A stretch of 64,000 bases of DNA from NCBI GenBank assembly GCA_963082975.1, contig OY720349.1, positions 61,874,501 through 61,938,500 on the forward strand. The letters are read 5' to 3'. The number at the start of each line of letters is the position of its first letter. Position 1 is the first letter of the stretch. Source of the stretch: Labia minor (lineage: Eukaryota > Arthropoda > Insecta > Dermaptera > Spongiphoridae). This document shows positions 47,161 to 58,944 of this stretch, one piece after another. The translations under genes and the position numbers were made by a program. The notes beneath the pieces are model-generated. The model did no database searches and was not told the origin of the DNA. It saw only the letters and a program-made list of their open reading frames with translations.

Positions 47161-48848
47161 TAGAGTAGAAATTTTTAGAATTCTGAATCTTATTCTGAAT
47201 GAGCAAGATCGAGATCTAAATCTTATAATTAAACGTGAAAACAATCCAAAAATACTTCTCAAAATATTTATAAATATACATTCGTTTAAAAAGTTCCGTG
47301 AAAGCTTTGTTTATGAAACTCGGTTTATTAATTCGAGAGTTGTTTTCACTTTGATTAATGTGATTTGAATCTTGGCATTTCTGTGTCAATTTCGGCCTTA
47401 TTTGTAGGAAAGTTTTGTGACAGGAATTTGAAAATTTTGATCAAATAACTAAAAGTAGTTTCCATTGGTATTTTGGATTGATCGGATATGATGCCTTACT
47501 TAATGTGTTCTACTTGAACCAGTAGAAGTGGTAGTGGCAGAGATACTTCAGAATATTAAACTGATGTTAAAATAAGATTCGAATTTAAATAACATTTCTG
47601 AAAACAACTAGGTATTAACTTTTATTATGCATATATAACATATAAAATTTTTCTCCCCATCGATGGATCATATATAAATATATTAGTATTAATAATAATA
47701 ATAATAATAATAAATATATTATTAATAGAATATATATGATTCTACTTTATGTAAGGATGTTCATTTGTTGAAGTATTGGTGATATTTATTAGAAGCCAAA
47801 TGAACTAAAATGAAGCTGGTCAACAGTGCAGGTCTAATTAATCGAGTTAACAAGAGCTGAGGGAGCCAAAGGTTACTTGGACTAGCCTTGGGCTCTGACT
47901 CATCTTTCCATTGGGAATTGAGGTCGTTACCTCCTCCGAATCTCACTCAACCCCCTGGGACAGGAGCAGACGACATCCTTGCCAAGGGAGATGTAATTAG
48001 AATCTGTTTTCTGAGAAACCTATTAGAATATATTTGAAATGAGATCGATTTATTTAACTTAAAATATATTTGTAATTTCGAATATTTCCAAAAAAATATA
48101 TTTTCATAAGAGATTTATTGAGATATGTTCATATTTATTTACTTTTTCATTAGTATTTCTTGGATTTATTTTAACAAATATATAATAGAATATTTAATAA
48201 CCGAAGATTTCAAATATCCCCTCAGGGGACAAGATTTACTTATAAACTAAACTTCCGCAGGGTTCACACCTAGCAAGAGAACTTCTATTATTTTGGTGTA
48301 ATTATGAACTTTTCAATTATTTCATTACAAACATATATTAAAACCTAAATTCCGTTCTATTATTATTTAAAGGGGAACCTTGAGACACTTTTTCAATATT
48401 TTTAGTGTTTTATTTAACTTGCTTGGTTGTCTGTATGGTTCAAATCTAGTAATTCATTTTTAACACAGTTGCAGTTGACCACTCGAACTAAAACTTTTCA
48501 CACTTTTCAGATTTGGATGACAAAACATGAATATGAAATAAAGTTTTCATTTTCTTAATTAATTAATTAATAATTTAATTAATAAATTTTAACCCATCAT
48601 TAAATATCATTTATAATCTCAAAGTATATTCAAATAAAACATAAAACCTTAAAAATTTATTTACTAAAAAATTAAAAATAAAATAAATAATTAAAAAAAA
48701 ATTAAGTTAGAGTGTTTTATTTATAAATGCACTAAAAACTAGAAAATAATTTTTCTCTTAGCCTCAATAAGTATATTCTTCTTCATGATGGTGTTCTACA
48801 AGGGTCCGCCTACTTAGCACCTCAACAACAATGGTCTAGATTCTTTGA
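47161..48848. other. AT-rich DNA with one coding-like patch
   Basis: At 47761-47946 the minus strand reads 61 codons without a stop, including FGGGNDLNSQWKDESEPKA and PSNLWLPQLLLTRLIRPA, in a less AT-rich patch. No domain is recognised. A diverged relative of the right arm of the next fold-back element lies at about 48706-48770. (AAT)n at 47692-47712. Confidence 0.4.
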
Positions 48849-49021
48849 ATAAAGAGCCTAATCAAAATGAATTAGTTAAATAATTTTCTAGGGATCTCTC
48901 AAATAAAACGCTTACATTTAAATTAAAAATGGTGACAAAATTAAAAATTAAATGCAAGCGTTTTATTTGAGAGATCCCTAGAAAATTAATTAACTAATTC
49001 ATTTAATTAGGCTCTTTATTT
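48849..49021. mobile_element. fold-back (snap-back) element
   Basis: Arms of about 75 bp in inverted orientation: 'ataaagagcctaatcaaaat' ... 'gggatctctcaaataaaacg' at the left and the complement at the right, with few mismatches and a loop of about 20 bases. AT-rich flanks hide any target duplication. Noncoding. The earlier decayed arm at 48706-48770 suggests an older, larger element. Confidence 0.7.
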
Positions 49022-50949
49022 ATTTATTTATTATTTATTTCTTTTTAATTCAATAGAAAAATTGCCAGTTCTATTTCCGAAGTATTAAAATACACCATAT
49101 ATGTACAAAATTTAATTTCAGATAGTACTTTTAGAAATCTATAATTAAAATTTATATAGACATACCGAAATTTTTATACCCTAGACTACTAGACTAGTAA
49201 TTTGAAAAAGAACAAATTTCTGAAGATGGATATTACCTATATTTAAACAATTTAATATTAAAGTTTTTTTTAATTAATAATTATTATCAAAATGAATGAA
49301 ATTTCCATTGTGTAAATTATTTATTTAACTTAAAATAGATAATAATAATAAAATAAACAAGTTAATGTAATATTAAAACTTCAAAGGCTGCCTTTGTATA
49401 TTGGATAGTGCATAAAAAAGAAAAGAATAATTCAGAGGGTGAATTTGTGTTATTTGGATTCTATTGGTGGCGGGTAAAGGTTAAGAATGCCAAAAAGGAA
49501 AAAGAAAGAATCTAGAATACTTGTATCTCGAAATCAAATGGGACCAGCGAATCTATTGATCCCTGGGAAACTTTATCTGTGGGAGATAATAAATGAAAGA
49601 TACGAAAGAGATTTTATCATATATATTTAAATGATAATAAGATGGTGCACATGTTTAATGTAACAGAATTAATTTGTTAATTTAAAATCATCATTATCAT
49701 TAATCTATATTAAATCTGGTAGGTTAATTAAATCAATTTAAAAAAACATTTAAATTCTATTATTTTGTTTTCCATAATAAAATGTTACATTGAATTTCTA
49801 ATCTGACTAATAAAATGTGGTATTTCAGTAAATTAATTTGAAATTGTCTTAAATCATCATAATATTAAATTAAATTATATTTGAAGAAAGTTAAATTTGT
49901 TTACATATTTAAACGAATTAAATAAAAGATTGTAATGAAAAAGATTTTATGTGAATAAGAGATTTTAATATATATATATATATATATATAATCGTGTTTA
50001 ATCATTTTTTATTAGAAGATCTTATTTTTCTATTTATTTAAATATTTTAAATTAACAAAAATTAATATTTATAAATAAATTTGAATTTCACAAACAAATA
50101 CCTATTTTGATGTCCTCGACAATTCTTATTATTTGGTAGGAATAAAAAAATTGTAGAAACGTTAAACGAAGTGTATAGAGCTCAAAGGAGACTGCATTGA
50201 AAAATAAAATCAATTTTAATCCAAAAACCCGTGTTTCATTCAAAAAGTCACGGACTTATTGATCTTCCCTCGTAATAAAATTGAGATTAATCAATTATTT
50301 ATTTAATTACTAGTTAATAAACTTTGTTATAAATTACTAAAATAGAAATACTATAATTTAAAGAAGATATTTTCATCATTTTGATCTGAATTTGAATATA
50401 GGAGTGAAGAGAATATTAGCTGATTTGAAAGCGGGGCGCTGGACCTTGAAGCAGCTCCCATCTTCATAAGAATGATCTCCCCAAAAATTTAGCCGGGCTC
50501 AGTTTCAATTTAATGTCTGAATATGTGATATTTTATAAAACAATAATTCAAAATGAATCCTATAATTTATTTCATATCATTGATAATGGACTTTTAAATG
50601 AATCAAATAATACTGCAATTTACGCATGAGTACATTCAATAAATAATAAAAATGATCACCCATACTCTAACTGGCTAAAGATACATGTATATAAAAATTT
50701 ATATTTTCAGGAAAGATAATTTTCAAACTGTTATTGAATTAAAATTGAATACAATTATTTATATTTATATTTATTATATAAATGTTTGATATCATTATTA
50801 TGTGATTATTTTCATAGAATGGTTACACTCATTAATAATTTTTTATTTATATCTTAACAAATTCTAACAATATTATATATATTATTATTATTATCATTAT
50901 TTGCGAATAGACCCAGAAGATCACGCAGAGCTTTAACGAGAAATTATTA
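49022..50949. other. AT-rich DNA
   Basis: No gene recognised. (TA)n at about 49968-49989. Less AT-rich patches at 49380-49580 and 50395-50510 have no recognised content. Confidence 0.5.
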
Positions 50950-51028
50950 ATTATTGAATTTCCCTCTTCGATTTCGGGTCTTCAGTATGGTAGACTGTCG
51001 TGCTAACCACTAAACCACTGAAGAGTCT
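50950..51028 (-). repeat. tRNA-derived SINE head or tRNA pseudogene
   Basis: The minus strand reads 'cagtggtttagtggttagca' and, 30 bases on, 'gaagacccgaaatcgaagag'. The first is a strong tRNA A box with D-loop (TTTAGTGGTTAGCACG); the second is a weaker B box (GACCCGAAATCGAAG). It lies directly behind the tail of a LINE on the same strand. A functional tRNA is unlikely: the acceptor stem is not formed. Confidence 0.6.
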
Positions 51029-51039
51029 ATATATATCAA

Positions 51040-51590
51040 TTTTGTCGGAACATTGCTTAGGATTTAAAAATCTATCTATGTATCTCTGTGGCTCTATGGA
51101 ACTCGTAAGTTCTTGGCTGCAGCAACCACACCCCTCCAAGTATTCCTATTCTGAGCCACAACCATCCAGTCCCTATCCTCTCCCATCACTCTCACGTCCC
51201 TTCCCATATTATCCACCCACCGTCTTCCAAGTGGACGTTTCCCACTCGGTTTCTCTACAAATATATTTTTTTGCCATTCTATCTTCTCCCATATTAACCA
51301 CGTGTCCTGCCCACCGCAGCCTTCTCGATTTTATAATTCCGGAGATGCATAGAGCTCATGCAATTCCTCGTTATGCAGCCTCCGCCATTCCCCGGTGACC
51401 TCATCTTTCTTTGGCCCATAAATGCTTAGCAGAATCCTATTTTCAAATACTCTAAATCTACTCTCGTCACCTAAAGTCATAGACCTTGCATCACACACAT
51501 ATAATATATTGCAATCGGCTAAATAATTGTTTTATATATTTTAATTTTTATTCCCTTTGATATTAATTTTGACGCGGTTTTAAAAATGTC
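51040..51590 (-). pseudogene. non-LTR retrotransposon C-terminal region
   Basis: The minus strand reads, from high to low coordinates: VCDARSMTLGDESRFRVFEN, RILLSIYGPKKDEVTGEWRR, LHNEELHELYASPE, a stop, then KSRRLRWAGHVVNMGEDRM, a frame change, and GRRWVDNMGRDVRVMGEDR, WMVVAQNRNTWRGVVAAAKN, LRVP and a stop at about 51099. This is the C-terminal end of an insect LINE protein ('DE-R-RVFE--ILR-IYGP', 'LRWAGHV-RM'). It is the longest tail copy in the window and shares its end with 24520-24990 and 60-242. The catalytic reverse transcriptase part is missing. Confidence 0.88.
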
Positions 51591-52235
51591 TACGTATATA
51601 TACAGACCTATAAATAATATATATCTTCATTTTATGAACAGGATGCTTCAAAAAATGATTTATAAAAAATGAATATGCATGTAAATAGAAACGGAGGGGG
51701 TAGCTTTTGATCACCTTTTTACAAATAAATACATGTTACTTTTTTCTCCTTATTTCAAAAGAATGACATGTTGCATCGTTAATGTCAAATATTTCTTTTA
51801 CTTTCTAAACATTTCTTCTATTCAGAATAAATTTTGATTTATATGAAATCAATAATCAAATATCAACTGGAAATATTCCAATTTTATATAAAAAATTTTA
51901 ATTTTTTTTTATCTTAATATTTTAAATATTATCGAATTATTTTCTAAACGGGTCAACTGAATTATGTATTATATTTTTAAAACTTAATCCAAAGAACGTT
52001 CTTATGACAGGAAAACTTTAACTGATAAATAATAAAAAACCGAGATCGAAATTCCTTCATCTTTTCGTCATTTACTAATTAGCCTTTTATAAATATATTT
52101 ATTTGTTAATTCTAAGTGAGCTTCGATGAAAATTTAATTAAAAACTATTTTTCTAAATATAATAAATAATGGCACAATATATGCAACAATTAGATTGACT
52201 TTGAGTATTAGTAAATGTTGTAGTATGATATATAA
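51591..52235. other. AT-rich DNA
   Basis: No gene or repeat recognised. Confidence 0.5.
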
Positions 52236-52590
52236 CAGTGACTCTCAACCACTGTGTCACGGCACTTTTGTGTGCCGCGAGATTTTCAAAATGTACCGCC
52301 AAATTTTACAAATGTAAAGTTCAAATTAAGAAAAAGTACTTATTTATTTTATATGTATGTAAAAAAAAAGTGTTGCGTTCAGGCTCTTATACATCTCCAA
52401 CTTTTTTTTTCAATTTTTTCAATATGATTCTAAAAAAAAGGTAAAATGTTTTTGCGATCAGGCTTTTAAACATTTTAGACTTTCATCAATTTTTTCATAA
52501 CTTTTACACTTATCTTTTTCTTTGTGTGCCGATAAATTTTTAAACCGATAAAAGTGTGCCGCGGTAAAAAAAAAAGGTTGAGAATCACTG
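52236..52590. mobile_element. hAT MITE with CAGTGATTCTCAACC ends, 355 bp
   Basis: Left end 'cagtgactctcaacc', right end complement 'cagtgattctcaacc'. Flanks are ATATATAA (left) and GTATATAA (right), an 8-bp duplication with one difference. GTGCCG words recur near both ends ('gtgtgccgcg' left, 'gtgtgccgcgg' right). Noncoding. Ends and flank length fit hAT. Confidence 0.82.
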
Positions 52591-54860
52591 GTATATAAGT
52601 ATACGAATACGAATATATTATTATTTCTAAATGGAATTTTGATTTAAAAAGAGGTATAGAATACAATTGTAATTAGGTTGATTTAGATGAAAAAGAATAA
52701 TACCAAGAGAAAAAATTATGTTAGAATTTAAAAAGCAATTACTACAATATTAATTAGGTATTTGAACGTAGGATGAATTATGAATTATATTTACAACTTA
52801 ATATTATCTTATATTCAGGCATTTTATTAAAAAAACATTATTACCAATAAATCATTAATATTATTAATTCATTTTGAGTGTACAATTATCATGAGATAAA
52901 TGAATAATTTACTATTTATAAAGAATTATATATTATTGAAAATATAATATTTTCATTAGAATTCAAACTTGATTAAATTAAAGGAGGTTGAAATAAATAG
53001 CCCCGTCCCAGGGACCAGTAATCAGAATCTATTCACTAATAAATTAAATAGGAATTGCCGGTCGAAGTTCTCTCTTTTGAAGTGCAAAGTTGGAAAACTA
53101 AAATAATTAAAATTTTAATTTCAAACTTCTATATATCGGCAATAGAAATCCAACTTGAATGTAAATAATATATCTATCTATCTGGATATAAATTCATATT
53201 TATAGATTTATATATATACTTAGATTAATGGGTCATTTAGTTTCAGGATTGTTTCTTTTTATTTTGATTTGTTAAGTTATAAGATAAGATATAAGTTATA
53301 AGATATTTTTATTAGTTATATTTTTAGGCATATAATTATCATTACATGTACAAACATATAGATGTTTAATTTTAATTTTTTTATTTTTAGACAATTACTA
53401 TATATATATATATATTACTATATTACATTAGAAAATATAAAATAATATTTAAGAAAAAAAAGATTTTTAAGAGCCTCCAAAACATGAATATTGTTAAAAA
53501 AATATTAATGATTTCACAATTTATCTCTTTGGATCTTTTCAAAAAATAAACGATTTTTTTTTGAAATACTATTTATTTATTTATTTCAAAGAAATATTAT
53601 TGCATAAAATAATTGATTCCTCAATTCTATATTTTTTAACCTAAATAATTTTAAAAAATAGATACTAAAGCAAATATACATGTGTTTTATATATTATTCC
53701 ATTTGTTCCATTTTATTATTATTATTATTATTAAATATATATTATAATATTCATCAAGTACTTTTCAAACCTATATTACCAGAAATAAATTAATATATAT
53801 ATACATTTACTAAGGAATCTATGAAATGAAATGAAATAAATATAATTTTTGTATATTATTCAACGAATAAAAAAAAATAATCCCTAAATATTATTCCTAC
53901 CCATATAATAGAAGCCCAAACTTACCACTTAATTTTATAATATTTTTTAAATTAAAAATATTATGTAGAAAAATTAATTAATAAGATTATAAATAATGAA
54001 TAAAAAACAAGTAAAAAAAAATTAAAATAAACCTAAAAGTCTTTATTATAAGATAATCCAATGAAATTAATTTAAAAAAAAACAACGACAGGAAGAAGAG
54101 CATTAATTCCATAATATTATTTTTTTTTTAAATTTTAAAAATAAAAGAATAACATGATATTTTATTGGAAAAGAGAAGATACTCTTCTCTCTCCCTTTGT
54201 TAGTAATAATGGTCTTAATCATTTCACTTCCTTTCATTTTGCATTTATTTAGCTTTTATTTGTACTAGTTTATGTTTTCATCGCTCTCGTTTCGTTTATT
54301 GCATTGTTGGACGAATGTTCTATTCGATTACTCAAGGTGGAATTGGCTACTTTGTTCAGCGTTCTGTATCAGTAGAGCGAGCGAATTTCCATTTGTTGAT
54401 TTGGTCGAATGTAAATAGACGTTATTTCGATGAAAAGAACTCTCTTATTGGTCAATCATGGGATTGGTAATTGAATACAATATTCATTTTTTTTTATCTA
54501 GTTAATTTCAACATTTGTACTATGTACAAAATAAATTGAATATTCTTTCAAGAAAATAGGACTATTCATGAAAAGAAAATTTTTTTCACATATTATATTT
54601 AATTCAAACAACATGTTTCAAAAGTTCGGGATCATTTTAATAAAAATTTATTATAGCAGAATGAGCAGCATTACAAAGTTACATTCTACATAATTTGAAA
54701 GAGTAAAATTGTAATTATTTTCTTCATTGTCAGTGAGATGGGTAAGTTCCTTCCTTTTGCTAGTATCATTATCAAGATGGCACTTTCTGGGGTTAAGAAG
54801 GTTTTCTACTTGCTACTATTTAAACAATAGTGTCATTGATGACCAATAAAAATTGAAAGG
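52591..54860. other. AT-rich DNA
   Basis: No gene recognised. Less AT-rich patches at 52980-53095 and 54280-54470 have no known content. (TA)n at about 53399-53416. Confidence 0.5.
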
Positions 54861-55090
54861 GCAGAGGCGTACCTAACGCCTATGGCAAAGACTGATCTTG
54901 CGCCCCTTTTGGACGATAGATATGATGTTTTTTGGGAAAAATATATTTCATATTGCATTTTTCAATTTCTCTCTCCTCCTCTCTTTTGCTTACATAGTTT
55001 TCTAATACTTATGTTTATATAAATATTTTTACGTAAGGTGCTTTTTCACGCTCCCTTTAATTGACATCCATGGCACGTCCCTCTTGAATT
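54861..55090. repeat. possible hAT-derived element
   Basis: 'cagaggcgtacctaacgcct' at 54862 has the CAG-GGCG form of hAT ends seen in the MITEs here. The right boundary is uncertain: 'ccatggcacgtccctctt' near 55070-55087 could be a decayed inverse end. No target duplication established. Confidence 0.35.
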
Positions 55091-55479
55091 GTAAGCTTTA
55101 GTACTATTCTAGAATATAATATTCCTTTTTTATTATTATTAATTTAACACAAGAAGATTAACAAAAAATCTTTATAATTTTTGTATATCAACTAAATTGT
55201 TTATTCAATTTAAAAAAAAATCTGGTGCTGGTGCGCGCATCACACAACTTTCACTTACCACCCTACTTTGTGAAGAAATTCATTTCTGCTCAAATAGGGA
55301 CGGGTGGAAGATATGTGTTACCACACACCACATTAACATATATTTACTAATAGATAAAAAAGAGAGTTGTATTAATTTTTTTAAATTATAAAAATTAATG
55401 GTACTTTAAAGGAAGCCATTTTGAAAATTCGCCATTAAAGCCCCCGCAGAGAATTTCCACGTGAATAACACCAAACTCA
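55091..55479. other. no recognised feature
   Basis: A mixed AT-rich stretch; a 64-codon frame at 55197-55391 has no known motif. Confidence 0.45.
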
Positions 55480-55595
55480 TATTATAGAACATAGACTATG
55501 TTTTTTGGACTCAGGGGACCTCAAAACGTGTATTTCCGTTGAAAACTGAAAATCGAATTTTTGCACGATCGCAATACTTCCCCTTACTATATATA
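55480..55595 (-). repeat. family A relative, 5' fragment
   Basis: On the minus strand: 'gggaagtattgcgatcgtgc', then 'cgttttgaggtcccctgagt'. These are the first two blocks of family A and its subfamily at 13600, truncated before the microsatellite. Confidence 0.6.
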
Positions 55596-56300
55596 ATATA
55601 TATATATATAGGTAAGTGAAAGTAATAAGAAACACAAAAAATGCTTTTTTGTAGAATTTAAAGGCTTCTACTTTTTGAAGTTTATAATGCATATAATTTA
55701 TTCAATAAGTTCATTTTTTAATTTAATTTAATTCTTTGTTTTTCTTTCAATTTAATCTAACGAAATTTTAATAATTTTAACGAATTTATAATTTTCTAAT
55801 ATTTTATATGAATTTCAATTTATACATAACAATAATTATAGTAAAAGAGAATATATCAAAAAGTTGTTATGAAACCAAACAATATAATATTATAATATTG
55901 TTAGTATTTCTAATTAAGCATTCATTAGTTCCTAAACACCTAATTACATGTATTTATTCATACAAACATAATATTTATATAAATTAAAAAAGAGATAATT
56001 AACGAGAAATTTGTGATCAATAAATATTAGTATTTTTTTTTATAAATATGTAAATTTAATTAGGCACTGGTAGCGACACCACCAACATCAGCGCACTCTA
56101 TATACATCGACTAGACTTTATATATTTTATATTTTAAGAATTGTTTATTGTTTAATTGTTTGATAGTAATTACGCTTAATCATTTTATAGTGTGTATATA
56201 TATTTCAGGTATTTTTTATATTTTATATTTTCATATATTTTATATCAACAGGCCTACTTTTCTGTTTGTATGTTAATATTTGAATGGCGATTCGGTGAAT
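55596..56300. other. AT-rich DNA
   Basis: No gene recognised. A small GC-richer patch (56063-56115, 'ggtagcgacaccaccaacat') is unidentified. Confidence 0.5.
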
Positions 56301-56390
56301 CAGGTATTAATATTATCAGCCAAACCCAATAATAATGAATCATTTTTTTAAATTTAATTACTGAGCAGAGGTTCGGGGTCCCGGTACTAG
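56301..56390 (+). repeat. Helitron-like 3' end fragment
   Basis: 'tcaggtattaatattatcag' through 'ccaaacccaataa' to 'ggttcggggtcccggtacta' plus g matches the last 90 bases of 27961-28210 and 10834-11475. The pre-terminal hairpin is decayed. Its last base abuts the Gypsy fragment, which suggests that it inserted into or truncated that element. Confidence 0.65.
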
Positions 56391-56620
56391 ACATTAATTC
56401 GGCTTTTTGGTGTATTTTATTAAAAATTAAAGATAGAGAAAAAACATCTTTTATTACGAAATTCGGAAAATTTATGTTCAAAGTGCTCCCATTTGGTCTT
56501 AAAAATGCTCCAGCTATTTTTCAAAGGATTTTATCAAATATAATACGACGAAATGAACTCGATTCGATAAGAAAGTAGGAGATCAAGTTTATATAGAAAA
56601 TTATTAGAATAAATAAATTA
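56390..56620 (+). pseudogene. Ty3/Gypsy reverse transcriptase fragment
   Basis: Frame: DINSAFWCILLKIKDREKT, SFITKFGKFMFKVLPFGLKN, APAIFQRILSNIIRRNEL. This is the central palm of a Ty3/Gypsy reverse transcriptase: catalytic-aspartate block D--SAF, then F-VLPFGLKNAPA-FQR. Upstream and downstream parts, including the YIDD box, are missing. In another frame right behind it (from about 56565) the reading FDKKVGDQVYIEN resembles the integrase C-terminus of such elements, so an internal deletion may have joined the two. No LTR is seen. Confidence 0.85.
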
Positions 56621-57514
56621 ATAATAACCTCAAGAGGATTAACATCTTTAGTTCATCAAATAATGTTTTTAATATTTTTATTGAATTATTACAGCCTGAT
56701 CGATATAGAGTGCAAATGTTTTATTAATAAGATCATTCATTTAAAAAATTTTACTATTATTAAGAGAATAGTGCTTTTAGATTTTTAAATACATTCCAAA
56801 TATACTAAATATATCCACGAAGTATTTTTATAAAAAAATATTTATAGGAAATGTTTTGTATACTTAGTAAACAAGTGTCAACAATCTTAAAAGATCATTC
56901 ATGATGGAAAAGGATTTCAAAACTTATTATTATTAATAATATTTTTTTTTTACCGGAGTAAAAGAAACTTGGTTTTTAAATGTTAAAGGAAAAAAAGAAA
57001 TCTCTAACAGGAAATAACTTTTAAAAAAGTCTATTTCCGTTTTATATTGATCATAGGGTTTGATTAATAATCAATAAATAAATAAAAGATAGGGAATATG
57101 AAAAATTGAAATTTCATTAGAATTGATAAGACAACCAAACGAAATAAATCAAAACCCGTGACAGGATAGATAAGACAGATATTATTAGGAAATTGTAACT
57201 GATCGAAAACAATTAATAATTATTATAAACCAATAAATTAGATCCATTTTTATACAATAGTTGTCTGTATTTCAATTAATAGTATGTATTTTGTAGGGTA
57301 ATATTAGCTTTATTAAACGTTAAATTTAGGAAAATAAAAATATAAAATTTAGGAATTAATTAAATTTAATAAAATGATGTTAGTATATTTGTTTATTTCA
57401 ATCAGTTTAAACGTTTATTTATTTTGATAAAATCACTTTAAGTATTATAATATATATTTTTTATGAACTTGGTGAGGTTTGAACCTTCTATTTCATCTTC
57501 GTCTTAATAATAAA

Positions 57515-57549
<35 letters not shown>

Positions 57550-57617
57550 ATTTGATTTAAAATAATTATTGTTTTTTATTAAAATTTATGCCAAATATAT
57601 ATATATATATATATATA
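56621..57617. other. AT-rich DNA with (TA)n tracts
   Basis: (TA)n at about 57518-57546 and 57597-57617, the latter being the target of the next Helitron. No gene recognised. Confidence 0.5.
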
Positions 57618-58218
57618 CTAGCTGCTCCGAGCGCCTTCGGCGCTCTCCACACCTAGACGGGGGCTCCGCCCCCTGTACCCCCCGAGTGTCCCTATTCTGA
57701 GCTATAACCATCTAACTCCTACCCTGTCCCATCTCTATAGTTTTTTATATATGTTTATTTATGCAGAAAAAATTAATTGACATAATTATTAATTTAATAA
57801 AATAAAATTATTTAATAAAATATTAAAATAATAAAAATTAATAAATTTGTAAAAAAAATATATAATTTTTAAAAAAAAAATGTGCCTTTGCGAGTTTCGA
57901 ACTAAGAGTGCAAAGTCATAAGATAACGCCTTAGACGGTTCACCCACGAACCACTTTTGTTTGCAAGTCTTCTATTACGATATATATACATGTCAAATTA
58001 TCGCCAGCAGTGCCTCTATGATCTAGCATTGTAACTAAACTATTTATATTTAATTACCTCCCCCTGGACACACCTTACCAATTAGCGGTTTAATAAAAGA
58101 AGTCTGACATGCCCTGAGACCTACTGAATATGCATAAAAAATTTCATAAGAATCAGTCCAGTCGTTTCTGAGGAGTATCATTTCAAAGTTTTGTGACACG
58201 AGAATTTTATATATAAGA
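57618..58218 (-). mobile_element. nonautonomous Helitron, 601 bp
   Basis: Read on the minus strand: 5' end 'tcttatatataaaattctcg' after an A, and 3' end with hairpin GAGCGCC-GAA-GGCGCTC (57629-57645), seven bases, then CTAG and a T. TC start, CTAG end, 3' hairpin, A/T insertion site and no terminal inverted repeats are the full set of Helitron traits. A second GC-rich hairpin, GGGGGC-GGA-GCCCCC type, lies at 57659-57673. No Rep/helicase. It carries a tRNA-like segment. A LINE-like piece ('ctattctgagctataacc' near 57690, also in LINE tails) lies inside. Confidence 0.85.
57881..57953 (-). tRNA. tRNA-like sequence inside a Helitron (pseudogene)
   Basis: On the minus strand: 'gtgggtgaaccgtctaaggc' (A-box and D-arm like), 'gttatcttatgactttgcac' (anticodon region, resembling a Leu/Ser-type long form), and 'cttagttcgaaactcgc' (T-arm with GTTCGAAAC B box). 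The T-arm does not pair well (ctTAG/aCTCg) and the acceptor stem is weak, so it is a decayed tRNA or tRNA-like passenger, not a working gene. Confidence 0.45.
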
Positions 58219-58634
58219 TATATATGACTACATTACTATTCATTTAACTTAATTTATCTTTAGTGAGAAATTTATAATTTTGAATTTCTAATTTACCTAA
58301 ATAAAAACCAAATAAGAGTTTATATATATATACATTTGAGTTAAATCACATTTAATAAGTTATATTATTTTTGTTTTCTCCTGGAAATATTATGAGAAAA
58401 GTTATTACGTTATTATAAAAGTTTTTTTTATCGTTTATGATTGTCTCATAAAAAGCAACAATTGAGGTTTATTTTTGTACCCTTCTTTAAGCTGTTAATT
58501 GAGCGCTTTTGACAAAAAGTTACATTATTTTGAGGTGAACTCAATTGCGATTGAATTTTTTATTAAAGAAAAATATGCTCTTAAAATAAAATCTATACAA
58601 TAATTTATTGGAATTTAAAAATATTTATATAAAG
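58219..58634. other. AT-rich DNA
   Basis: Flank between the Helitron and the Tc1 element; nothing recognised. Confidence 0.5.
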
Positions 58635-58944
58635 CACTGCCGGACAAAAAAAGCGAAATACTTAGATTTCTTTAAAAATAATTAATAAAATAAAATTGTA
58701 ATACAATGAAATTGAATAAACTTTTAATATATGTTTTTAACATTTTTTAATAAGTCTGACATAAAACATTTTTTTTTTAAATTACAATAATTACAATAAC
58801 AAAGAATAATTTCAAATTGATCCATCGATCTTCATTCGAGATTTTAATTTATTAATTTTTTTCAAAAGAGGAAAAACATCGATAAAATGACTTAACTAAG
58901 TTCAATAACATATGTTTTCTCCTTATGCACCCACCACTGCTGCA

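Noticed and set aside
57881-57953. Functional tRNA gene
   Set aside because: T-arm and acceptor pairing are poor, and it lies inside a Helitron; kept only as a tRNA-like pseudogene.
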